Source: Chitinophagaceae bacterium (GTDB lineage: Bacteria; Bacteroidota; Bacteroidia; Chitinophagales; Chitinophagaceae). From it: a stretch of 41,495 bases of DNA. Made by a program: the position numbers and the translations under genes. Shown here one piece after another: positions 16,177 to 23,277 of this stretch. Location: contig JAIPBY010000001.1 in NCBI GenBank assembly GCA_021738605.1, forward strand, positions 1-41,495, given 5' to 3'. How positions within the stretch are numbered: position 1 is the stretch's first letter; every line of letters starts with the position of its first letter. The notes under the pieces are model-generated. The model ran no database searches. It worked only from the letters and a program-made list of their open reading frames with translations, and was not told the origin of the DNA.

Positions 16177-17832
16177 ATGCTCAAAGACCAGCTTAAAATC
16201 ATCTTTTTTTTAGTTGCACTATTTTCCATGCACAGTGCTATTGCAACGGATTATTTCATCAATAATGCTGTAGGGAATGATGCCAATGTAGGCATGTCAG
16301 AAACACAACCGTTCAAATCAATAGAAAAAATAAATACCGTTCTATTAAAACCCGGCGACAGGATACTTTTTGCTGCAGGACAGGTTTTTCCCGGTGAGCT
16401 ACGTTTGATTGGCGTACAAGGCCTTCCTGGTAAGCTTGTTATTATTAGCAGCTATTTTGAGGGTAGCGAAAAGCCAACAGCTGAAGCCAAGGTGAACTTT
16501 ATGATAAATGCCAAGGGCATGCCCAATGGTTTGCTGATTCAGGATTGCAGTTATATTTTGGTAAAGCATGCAATCATTGAAGCAGATGGATATGAAACTG
16601 AAAAACCTTCGGAAGATAAGATGCGGGTTGGGGTAAAAATTACGGCATCACCAGGAAAAATTTGCAAGAATATTCAGCTTGACAGTCTTGAAATCAAGAA
16701 CATTTATTTTGAGAACAAAGGATTTGTGAGAAACGCAGAAGAAGTGAAAACCGCTAACGGAACACAAAGGTATGGCTGGGGTATACGCCTATTAGCGGAT
16801 CACCCAACAGCTCAAATCACGCAGGTTGAGATCAGCAATTGCCGCATCAGGGATGTGGACCATACTGGCATAAAAATCACAGGGGCCAACAAAAACATTC
16901 ACTGGATAAACATACATGAAAATGATATTGCCAATACCGGAGGCCCCGGCATCCAAATGAGTGAAGTGAAAAATATTCATGTGCACCATAATTCGGTAGA
17001 TCATTCGGGAAGCAACAACGATAGTCGCAAATGGGGAAGAGGAAGCGGACTCTGGACATGGAGCGCTTCGCAGGTGCTGATTGAACACAACAGCTTCACA
17101 TATGCGAATGGTCCGGGTGATTCGGCCGGAGCACATGTTGATTTCAACTGCGATCATGTTGTGCTTCAGTATAATTTCAGCGCATGGAATGCTGGTGGAT
17201 TCTGTGAAATATTGGGCAACAATTACAATTGTGCATACAGGTACAACATAAGCGTAAATGACGGCTTTCGCATCAAAGGTGAAAATGGTGCATTTCAGGA
17301 AGGCAAAATATTTTGGTTGAGTGGCTATCAGGGTGAACAAAAACCAAGGAAAGGACCTGTAAATAGTTACTTCTATAACAATACCATTTATCTGGATACA
17401 ACCATTACAGCAAGAATTGCCATTGATGGAACATCAACAGGTATTATGATTGCAAATAATATTTTTTGCATCATGGGCACTTCCAAAATGGTACTCGGCG
17501 ATCAGAATAAAACTGATAAAGTTGGCACAAGTTTGGATGGTCCAGTGTTTTTCAAAAATAACCTTTGGTATTCAACTAATGCATGGCCAGCAGATGCAGT
17601 GATTAAAGACTCCAACCCGAAAATAGGGAACCCCTTTTTCAAAAATCCTGGCGGACTCCGCATTCAAGATTATATACCAGGGAATATTGATTTCATAAAA
17701 GAAAAGGGTATAAAAATTGAACCACTTCCCGGTGATTTTCTTGGCTTGCTGCAGGGTATGAATCCTGGGAAAGATATCCTTGGAAAACCCATTGGAGACA
17801 AACCGCATATTGGTGCCATTGCGCCTGATTAA
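16177..17832 (+). CDS. Secreted right-handed parallel beta-helix protein
   Basis: I prefer the start at 16177 (551 residues), which gives a proper signal peptide (MLKDQLKIIFFLVALFSMHS); the frame is open from an earlier Met at 16141. After it come TDYFINNAVGNDANVGMSETQPFKSIEKIN-type residues, as at the N-terminus of pectate-lyase-like and DUF1565-type proteins, and many short beta-helix turns (ILVKHAIIEADG, VEISNCRIRDVDHTGIKITG, INIHENDIANTGGPGIQM, IHVHHNSVDHSG, VLIEHNSFTYANG). Such proteins are polysaccharide lyases, hydrolases or binding proteins. I see no diagnostic catalytic set, so the substrate is open. Pairing with an acetylesterase suggests an acetylated polysaccharide such as pectin. 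It is convergent with the helicase gene. Confidence 0.85.
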   Translation: MLKDQLKIIFFLVALFSMHSAIATDYFINNAVGNDANVGMSETQPFKSIEKINTVLLKPGDRILFAAGQVFPGELRLIGVQGLPGKLVIISSYFEGSEKPTAEAKVNFMINAKGMPNGLLIQDCSYILVKHAIIEADGYETEKPSEDKMRVGVKITASPGKICKNIQLDSLEIKNIYFENKGFVRNAEEVKTANGTQRYGWGIRLLADHPTAQITQVEISNCRIRDVDHTGIKITGANKNIHWINIHENDIANTGGPGIQMSEVKNIHVHHNSVDHSGSNNDSRKWGRGSGLWTWSASQVLIEHNSFTYANGPGDSAGAHVDFNCDHVVLQYNFSAWNAGGFCEILGNNYNCAYRYNISVNDGFRIKGENGAFQEGKIFWLSGYQGEQKPRKGPVNSYFYNNTIYLDTTITARIAIDGTSTGIMIANNIFCIMGTSKMVLGDQNKTDKVGTSLDGPVFFKNNLWYSTNAWPADAVIKDSNPKIGNPFFKNPGGLRIQDYIPGNIDFIKEKGIKIEPLPGDFLGLLQGMNPGKDILGKPIGDKPHIGAIAPD

Positions 17833-17850
17833 AACAAGATGCACGGTTTC

Positions 17851-19173
17851 TTACTTGGCCACTTCAATTTTCACCTTCTTGTTTTTGATTCTTTCTTCCT
17901 TGATCAATTGGAGTGTAGGCCCTGCCTTTGATTTACGGATGGCTACAAACGAAAAGAAATCCTTCACTTCAATCAACCCGATTTCTTCTTTTTTGAGCCT
18001 CCCCTTGTTGGTAAAAAATCCCACAATATCAATCTTGTTGACCTTGTCTTTTTTTCCGGCACTGATGTAAAAGGTTGTCCAATCTGGCTTGGCTGGCAAG
18101 GTTAAATCGGCGGGAAGTTCAATGGTTGAAGGCTCAGGGAGAATATAGGGCGGAACGGTTTCTTGCGGCGCAAGCAATAAAATCGCTGTTCCACTGGCCT
18201 CCATCCTGGCTGTACGACCATTGCGGTGTATGAAAGACTCCTCTGATGTGGGAAGCTGGTAATGAACGATATAACGGATGTTGGGAATGTCCAACCCCCT
18301 TGCAGCAAGGTCAGTGGTCACCAGCAGATTGGAGGTACCATTGCGGAACTTGCAGAGGGCAACATCGCGCTCTTGCTGTTCCATGGCTCCGTGGTAGAAT
18401 ACATTTACGATGCCTTTGTCTTTCAGAAAATTGCTTACCTGTTCTACAATTTCCCTTTGGTTGCAAAACACAATGGTGGAACGGTTGCCCAAGGCGCAAA
18501 TCAGGTTAAACAATGCAGTTGATTTGTTAGCATCATCGCTTCTCAGCATTTGTACTGCCAATGCCGGAGACTTCTCTCCTGTTAAAAAATTGATTTCAAC
18601 AGGATTTTTCAACCCTACAAAAGCAGGTATCTCAACTGCCTCAGTGGCAGAGGTGAGCATTCTTTTTGTCAGGTTGTGCAATGATGTAATGATAAATGAC
18701 ATCTCCGCTTCAAATCCCTGTTCCAGCGATTTATCAAACTCATCCAAGACCAGGGTTTCAATGTGAGAGGTGGTGATGTTACCTCGCCTGATATGATCAG
18801 CCAGCCTTCCAGGAGTACCCACAATAAGTGCTGGGGCTTGTTTAAGGTTATTCTCTTCCGTTTCACGCAGGTGCCCACCATAACAGCAGGTGATCTTGAA
18901 TCCTGTTCCCATCTTTTTGAACACCTGTTCAATTTGCAAAGCCAATTCCCTGGAAGAAACAATGATCATTGCCTGGCTCACTTTCTTTGCTTTGTCCAAC
19001 AACTGGGCAACGGGCAACAAGAATGCAAGTGTTTTACCGGATCCCGTATCCGCCAGCAACACCACTGATTCATTGGCTTTGTTGGCTTCCAGGGATGACA
19101 GCTGCATCTCATTCAGTGCTTTGATCTGTAGGTTGGAAAGGGCGTCTTCAATAGAAAAGGAGGCTATGTGCAT
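17851..19173 (-). CDS. DEAD-box RNA helicase, DbpA-like
   Basis: I chose the start at 19173 (MHIASFSIEDAL, 440 residues); a Met six codons earlier is possible. The helicase motifs appear in order: Q motif (IKALNEMQ), motif I ADTGSGKT, SSRELALQ, TPGRL, motif II LDEFD (a Phe replaces the Ala of DEAD), SAT, then TIVFCNQRE, TTDLAARGLDIPN and HRNGRTAR. The last 75 or so residues (DWTTFYISAGKKDKVNKIDI to the end) look like the DbpA RNA-binding domain, which targets 23S rRNA in ribosome assembly. The gene ends in KVKIEVAK-stop and its tail is duplicated at 15259-15331. It is convergent with the beta-helix gene. Confidence 0.92.
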   Translation of the reverse strand: MHIASFSIEDALSNLQIKALNEMQLSSLEANKANESVVLLADTGSGKTLAFLLPVAQLLDKAKKVSQAMIIVSSRELALQIEQVFKKMGTGFKITCCYGGHLRETEENNLKQAPALIVGTPGRLADHIRRGNITTSHIETLVLDEFDKSLEQGFEAEMSFIITSLHNLTKRMLTSATEAVEIPAFVGLKNPVEINFLTGEKSPALAVQMLRSDDANKSTALFNLICALGNRSTIVFCNQREIVEQVSNFLKDKGIVNVFYHGAMEQQERDVALCKFRNGTSNLLVTTDLAARGLDIPNIRYIVHYQLPTSEESFIHRNGRTARMEASGTAILLLAPQETVPPYILPEPSTIELPADLTLPAKPDWTTFYISAGKKDKVNKIDIVGFFTNKGRLKKEEIGLIEVKDFFSFVAIRKSKAGPTLQLIKEERIKNKKVKIEVAK

Positions 19174-19211
19174 GAAGCAAAAGTAAGCCAAATCGATGTG
19201 CAGACTGGCAC

Positions 19212-19241
19212 AAAAAAAGGAACTGGGGTTTGCCCAGTTCC
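19212..19241 (-). terminator. Intrinsic terminator of the candidate 6S-like RNA
   Basis: On the minus strand, GGAACTGGG pairs perfectly with CCCAGTTCC over a 5-base loop, followed by seven Ts (19212-19218). There is no T-run in the other direction, so it acts leftward. Confidence 0.85.
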
Positions 19242-19402
19242 GAGATACAGCAGTTTTAAACCCTTTTACGAAATCCTATTGTCTGCTTTAATCAAACCGG
19301 CATGGGACGATGTCCTTTAACCGACTGATGCAAACATACGTTTCGGCTTGATGCCCATCCAATGGCAGCAGTCATTGATGATGATGACCTTAATCAGTTT
19401 AA
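19212..19402 (-). ncRNA. ssrS: Candidate structured small RNA, 6S-like
   Basis: On the minus strand this 190-base region folds as one long interrupted rod. The nested arms are TTAAAC with GTTTAA (19256-19261/19397-19402), an imperfect 7-bp arm (19280-19286/19368-19374), an 8-bp arm with one G-U (19291-19298/19345-19352), GCAT with ATGC (19300-19303/19328-19331), and GGAC-gat-GTCC at the tip (19305-19315). The rod ends in a strong intrinsic terminator and has no ORF. Size, rod shape with internal loops, and an isolated gene are what 6S RNA (an RNA polymerase regulator) looks like. The family assignment is inference. A weak -33/-7 pair (TTG, 21 bases, TATTGATG) lies upstream. Confidence 0.55.
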
Positions 19403-19477
19403 GCATCAATACACATCATAAATTAATCCTCACAAGGAAATTAGTTTGCATACAATCATCACCTTAAAACAATAGCC

Positions 19478-19708
19478 ATGGCCATCATTAAAGTCATAGA
19501 GATTTTGAGCAACTCCGAAAAAAGTTGGGAGGATGCTGCACAAAAAGCTATCCTGGAAGCTTCAAAAACCATTAAGAACCTTAGATCAATCTATATCAAA
19601 GATCATAGTGCAACCATTGATAAAAACAACAAAATCGAAGAATACAGGATCACAGCAAACCTGAGTTTTGAAATAGAAGGCCCTCAAAAATCTGTTTCCA
19701 AAAAATAA
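19478..19708 (+). CDS. Dodecin-family flavin-binding protein
   Basis: This 76-residue protein shows the dodecin pattern: MAIIKVIEILSNSEKSWEDA, an amphipathic helix (AQKAILEASKTIKNLRSI), then YIKDHSATIDKNNKIEEYRIT and LSFEIEG. Dodecins form 12-subunit shells that store and protect flavins. The length fits (about 65-75 residues), with a short Lys-rich tail. The stop is 2 bases from the next gene's ATG, so the two are translationally linked. A loose -7-like TTAGTTTG lies at 19441-19448. Confidence 0.92.
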   Translation: MAIIKVIEILSNSEKSWEDAAQKAILEASKTIKNLRSIYIKDHSATIDKNNKIEEYRITANLSFEIEGPQKSVSKK

Positions 19709-19710
19709 AC

Positions 19711-20730
19711 ATGGACATTAAAAACAATATCCTGGAAACAATTGGGAATACCCCATTGATAAGAATCAACAAAATTACCCAGGCCCTTCCTTGCCAGGTC
19801 TTGGCCAAGGTTGACTATTTCAATCCAGGAAATTCTATCAAAGACCGGATGGCTCTCAAAATGATTGAAGTGGCAGAGCGGGAAGGAAAATTAAAACCCG
19901 GTGGCACCATCATTGAATGTACATCGGGAAATACAGGAATGGGTCTTGCATTGGCGGCTATTGTAAAGGGATATAAATGCATTTTTACCACTACAGACAA
20001 ACAGTCCAAGGAAAAAGTGGACATCCTGCGTGCAGTGGGAGCGGAAGTGATCGTTTGCCCCACCAATGTTGCACCAGAAGATCCCAGGAGTTACTACGCG
20101 ATTGCACAAAGATTGGCCAAAGAGATTCCCAATGCATTTCATGCCAACCAATATGACAACCTCGCCAATCGATTGGCACATTATGAATCAACAGGGCCTG
20201 AGCTCTGGGAACAAACAGATGGGAAAATCACCCATCTTGTTTCTACAGCAGGTACTGGTGGAACCATCACAGGAACTGCCATGTTCCTGAAACAAAAAAA
20301 TCCCAACATCAAAATATGGGCCATCGATGCCTGTGGGTCTTTACTGACCCATTACTATAAAACCGGATCGATTGACATGACCAAAGTTCACCCTTATGTG
20401 TCTGAAGGTTTTGGAGAAGACTTTGTGCCTGAAAACTTTGACATGTCCTTGATTGACCATTTTGAACAGGTAACAGACAAGGATGGCGCCATCATGGCAA
20501 GAAGGATTTCAAGGGAAGAAGGAATTTTTTGTGGATACAGCGCTGGCAGCTGTTTGCAAGGATTGATGCAACTTAAAGATGAATTGAAAAAAGATGATAT
20601 GGTGGTTTGTATTTTTCATGACCACGGCAGCAGGTACCTTGGTAAAATTTACAACGACCAATGGATGATTGATCAGGGATTTATGCAAGAAGCAATCAAT
20701 ATTGCCCCTGAACTCAAAAAAGTATCGTAG
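19711..20730 (+). CDS. PLP-dependent cystathionine beta-synthase-like enzyme
   Basis: The 339-residue protein is a fold-type II PLP enzyme. NPGNSIKDR contains the probable PLP lysine K44, followed by ECTSGNTGMGLALAA (phosphate and substrate loop), ANQYDNLANRLAHYESTGPE, and STAGTGGTITGTA, the glycine-rich phosphate cup. The C-terminal YLGKIYNDQWMIDQGF aligns with the YMTKFLSDRWMLQKGF of human cystathionine beta-synthase. I therefore prefer cystathionine beta-synthase to O-acetylserine sulfhydrylase, though activity on either substrate is possible. The C-terminal tandem CBS (AdoMet-sensing) domains are absent. It is in an operon with dodecin. A 22-bp palindrome overlaps its stop. Confidence 0.86.
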   Translation: MDIKNNILETIGNTPLIRINKITQALPCQVLAKVDYFNPGNSIKDRMALKMIEVAEREGKLKPGGTIIECTSGNTGMGLALAAIVKGYKCIFTTTDKQSKEKVDILRAVGAEVIVCPTNVAPEDPRSYYAIAQRLAKEIPNAFHANQYDNLANRLAHYESTGPELWEQTDGKITHLVSTAGTGGTITGTAMFLKQKNPNIKIWAIDACGSLLTHYYKTGSIDMTKVHPYVSEGFGEDFVPENFDMSLIDHFEQVTDKDGAIMARRISREEGIFCGYSAGSCLQGLMQLKDELKKDDMVVCIFHDHGSRYLGKIYNDQWMIDQGFMQEAINIAPELKKVS

Positions 20731-20742
20731 ATCTACGATACT
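20721..20742. repeat. Perfect 22-bp palindrome across the stop codon
   Basis: The arms AGTATCGTAGA and TCTACGATACT join with no spacer; the central part is GTAGATCTAC. The gene's TAG stop (20728-20730) is inside the left arm. Five As precede it and TTTAC follows, so it may be a weak bidirectional terminator. It could equally be a protein-binding site. Confidence 0.6.
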
Positions 20743-20807
20743 TTACTCACGTAGATTAACAGGATTGGGAGTAATTACTGAACACCAATAAAAGGGTTGT
20801 TTTGCTC

Positions 20808-20838
20808 TTGTGTAAAGACATGAGGCAAGGTATCTTTG
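20808..20838 (+). promoter_or_regulatory. Strong Bacteroidota-type promoter of a possible small RNA
   Basis: TTG at 20808-20810, 20 bases, and TATCTTTG at 20831-20838 match the consensus. No gene on this strand follows before the terminator at 21036-21063, so it points at the RNA below. Confidence 0.65.
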
Positions 20839-20843
20839 TATTG

Positions 20844-21063
20844 TTGATCGAAAGAGCAACATATCCAGAAAAACCAAACCAAATCCAATTTCCAAAGAAA
20901 AAACCTCCAATTCCTAAAACCAAACAAATCCAATTTTCCTACACAAAAACCAAACTATCCAACTGAACGAAAGCCGCATCCAACATCCGAAAAACCAAAA
21001 ACCACCCATTTAACCATCAAAAAGGCTTAAGACATAAAAACCCGGTGTTCTCACCGGGTTTTT
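20844..21063 (+). ncRNA. Candidate A/C-rich small RNA
   Basis: Starting about 6 bases after the promoter, the region runs to a strong terminator, about 220 bases in all. Between about 20860 and 21020 it is very poor in G and rich in A and C. It repeats ATCCAA (20883, 20929, 20957, 20979) and CCAAA (for example 20878, 20921, 20950). No folded core is evident except the terminator. A 48-codon frame (20820-20966) exists, but its ATG is upstream of the predicted transcript start. It is interpreted as an unstructured RNA. A regulatory or protein-binding role is inference. This unit accounts for most of the gap between 20731 and 21071. Confidence 0.45.
21036..21063. terminator. Bidirectional intrinsic terminator after hisB
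   Basis: CCCGGTG pairs with CACCGGG over a 4-base loop, with AAAAA before and TTTTT after. It ends the leftward his operon just past hisB and also the rightward candidate RNA. Confidence 0.9.
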
Positions 21064-21071
21064 ATATTGTA

Positions 21072-22211
21072 TCAAAGCATTCCTTTTGTTGTGGGAAGCG
21101 CATCGTGCATCGGATCTTTTTTCACAGCCATCCGAATGGCTTTAGCAAAAGCCTTGAAGATCGCCTCAATCTTGTGGTGTTCATTATCGCCCTGGCAAAA
21201 AACATTGAGGTTGCATTTGGCGGCATCTGAAAATGACTTGAAGAAATGATAGAACATTTCTGTTGGCATATCCCCTACTTTTTCCCGGCTGAAACTTGCA
21301 TCCCAAACAATCCAGCTCCTTCCCCCAAAATCAATCAACACCTTTGCCTCTGCATCATCCATGGGCAAAGCAAAGCCATACCTTTCCATTCCCCGCTTGT
21401 CGCTCAACCCTTTGTAGATGGCTTCTCCGAGGGCAATGCCTGTATCTTCTATGGTATGATGCTCATCAATATGCAGATCACCTTTTACCGCTATGTCAAG
21501 ATCCATCTTACCATGCCTTGCAATCTGATCAAGCATGTGATCAAAAAAACCCAGGCCAGTGGCAATCGTTGATTTGCCTGTACCATCTATGTTGAGCTTG
21601 ATGTCGATGCGCGTTTCGTTTGTTTCACGTACATGATGAACCGTTCTCAGGCCATGTTTTAAAAACTTGTATACTTCCATCCAATCACCTGTGACCAATG
21701 CAACTGTATTTTTCAAACCCTCCTCCAGACTGTCAAGATCAACAATACCTGCACCATCCTCACTGGTCATGAGAATGCATTTGGATCCCAGGTTGAACGC
21801 CAACTGAATATCTGTCAACCGATCACCAATCACAAATGAACCCGGAAGATCATAAGCAGGATTGTTAATGTATTTCCCCAACATTCCAAGACCCGGCTTT
21901 CTTGAAGGTGAGTTTTCATGTGGCATGCTGGGGTCAATAAACTCCTCATCAAAATGAATGCCTTCGCCTGCAAAGGTTTTTACAATATGATCATGCACAG
22001 GCTGAAAATCTGTTTTAGGAAAGGATGCAGTTCCCAAGCCATCCTGGTTGGACACCATCGCCATTTCAAAATCAAACTCCTTTACAATTCTGGAGAGGGA
22101 TTGAAAAACCGCTGGAAAAAAAACAAGTTTCTCAAAATGATCAATCTGATATGTTGGTGGCGCTTCCTTGATCAAGGTGCCATCCCTGTCGATGAACAAT
22201 ACTTTTTTCAT
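21072..22211 (-). CDS. hisB: Bifunctional histidinol-phosphatase / imidazoleglycerol-phosphate dehydratase
   Basis: This 379-residue protein joins an N-terminal HAD-type histidinol-phosphatase (residues about 1-165: FIDRDGTL with D8 and D10, VSNQDGLGT, VIGDRLTDIQLA) to a C-terminal imidazoleglycerol-phosphate dehydratase (about 190-379: GLGFFDHMLDQIARHG, DEHHTIEDTGIALG, DNEHHKIEAIFKA with the metal-binding HHxxE motifs). It catalyses steps 6 and 8 of histidine synthesis. In the phosphatase half, the Cys/His zinc-loop of E. coli HisB is replaced (FIDPSMPHENSPSRKP has no Cys). It is the last gene of hisG-hisD-hisC-hisB in this window and is 19 bases from hisC. It ends right before the terminator. 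Confidence 0.96.
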   Translation of the reverse strand: MKKVLFIDRDGTLIKEAPPTYQIDHFEKLVFFPAVFQSLSRIVKEFDFEMAMVSNQDGLGTASFPKTDFQPVHDHIVKTFAGEGIHFDEEFIDPSMPHENSPSRKPGLGMLGKYINNPAYDLPGSFVIGDRLTDIQLAFNLGSKCILMTSEDGAGIVDLDSLEEGLKNTVALVTGDWMEVYKFLKHGLRTVHHVRETNETRIDIKLNIDGTGKSTIATGLGFFDHMLDQIARHGKMDLDIAVKGDLHIDEHHTIEDTGIALGEAIYKGLSDKRGMERYGFALPMDDAEAKVLIDFGGRSWIVWDASFSREKVGDMPTEMFYHFFKSFSDAAKCNLNVFCQGDNEHHKIEAIFKAFAKAIRMAVKKDPMHDALPTTKGML

Positions 22212-22230
22212 TTATTTGAGTTGTGATAAA

Positions 22231-23277
22231 TTATTGGAATGAATTGATGGCTTCCACCAATTTCAGGTTTTCGGCGTCGGTTCCCACCGTGATGCGTAAA
22301 CAATTATCGCAAAGCAAAACATTGCTGCGGTCACGCACCACAATCCCCTTGCCCACAAGGTAATCATACATGCCCCTGGCTTGGGTAAATTCAACAAGTA
22401 AAAAATTGGCATCCGAGGGAAATATTTTGACCACCTGAGGGCTCATGACGAAATCTTGTTCAAGTTGTTTTCTTGCTTCCACCAACTGCAAAATCATGTC
22501 GTTGACCTGGCCAATTTCATCCAGTGCCTTCAAGGCCAGTTCCTGAACAGGTTCGCTGATGTTATAAGGAGGCTTTACCTTGTTGAGGTAGCCAACAATT
22601 TCAGCTGAGGCAAATGCCATGCCCACCCTCAATCCAGCCAGGCCCCATGCCTTGCTGAGTGTTTGCAATACCACCAGATTGGGATAATCAGCCAGATCAG
22701 TTACCAATGATTTTTGACGGGAGAAATTGATGTACGCTTCATCCACCACAACCAAGCCATCAAAATTATTCAAAACCATTTCAATGTCTTGACGGTCAAT
22801 GCTGTTCCCTGAAGGATTGTTAGGAGAACAGATCCAAATGATTTTTGTATTGGGTTTAATGGCAGATTCAAGTGCTTCAAGATCAAGTTGGAATTCAGAG
22901 GTCAGCGGCACCCGGTTGCAGGAGATGTTGTTGATGTTGGCAGAAACTTCATACATGCCATAGGTTGGAGGAAACAGAATTACTTCATCAACACCTGGTT
23001 CGCAAAAACAACGAAACAACAAATCAATGGGCTCATCACTTCCATTACCCAAAAATATCTGATCCACAGGGACCTGCTTGATAACAGATAATTTCTCTTT
23101 TATTTTCCACTGCATCGGATCAGGATAACGGTTGTACCATTTGAGCAATGGAGAACCCAATGAGTTTTCATTGGCATCCAAAAATATGTTGGCCTCACCC
23201 TTGAACTCATCCCTTGCAGATGAATATGGTTTAAGGTTCCTGATGTTGTTTCTTACAAGATTATGAGGATTGAACAT
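22231..23277 (-). CDS. hisC: Histidinol-phosphate aminotransferase
   Basis: This 348-residue PLP aminotransferase carries the HisC pattern: IRNLKPYSSARDEF at the N-terminus, LDANENSLGSP, LGNGSDEPIDLLFR, FPPTYGMYEVSANI, NPNNPSGNS (as ICSPNNPSGNS), VVDEAYINFS, QTLSKAWGLAGLRVG with the PLP lysine, and LCDNCLRITVGTDAEN at the C-terminus. It converts imidazole acetol phosphate to histidinol phosphate. Its ATG shares one base with the hisD stop (TAATG at 23275-23279), so translation is coupled. No anomalies are seen. Confidence 0.97.
   Translation of the reverse strand: MFNPHNLVRNNIRNLKPYSSARDEFKGEANIFLDANENSLGSPLLKWYNRYPDPMQWKIKEKLSVIKQVPVDQIFLGNGSDEPIDLLFRCFCEPGVDEVILFPPTYGMYEVSANINNISCNRVPLTSEFQLDLEALESAIKPNTKIIWICSPNNPSGNSIDRQDIEMVLNNFDGLVVVDEAYINFSRQKSLVTDLADYPNLVVLQTLSKAWGLAGLRVGMAFASAEIVGYLNKVKPPYNISEPVQELALKALDEIGQVNDMILQLVEARKQLEQDFVMSPQVVKIFPSDANFLLVEFTQARGMYDYLVGKGIVVRDRSNVLLCDNCLRITVGTDAENLKLVEAINSFQ

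Noticed and set aside
15342..17830. CGCCTGATT at both ends as a target-site duplication of a mobile element
   Set aside because: A 9-base match is easily chance, no transposase or integrase is present, and it does not line up with the helicase-tail repeat.
20820..20966. A 48-codon frame (MRQGIFVLL start, Lys/Pro/Gln-rich, with QIQF twice)
   Set aside because: A/C-rich sequence gives long frames because stops need T; the ATG is upstream of the predicted transcript start. Kept as an alternative to the small RNA, not as a gene.
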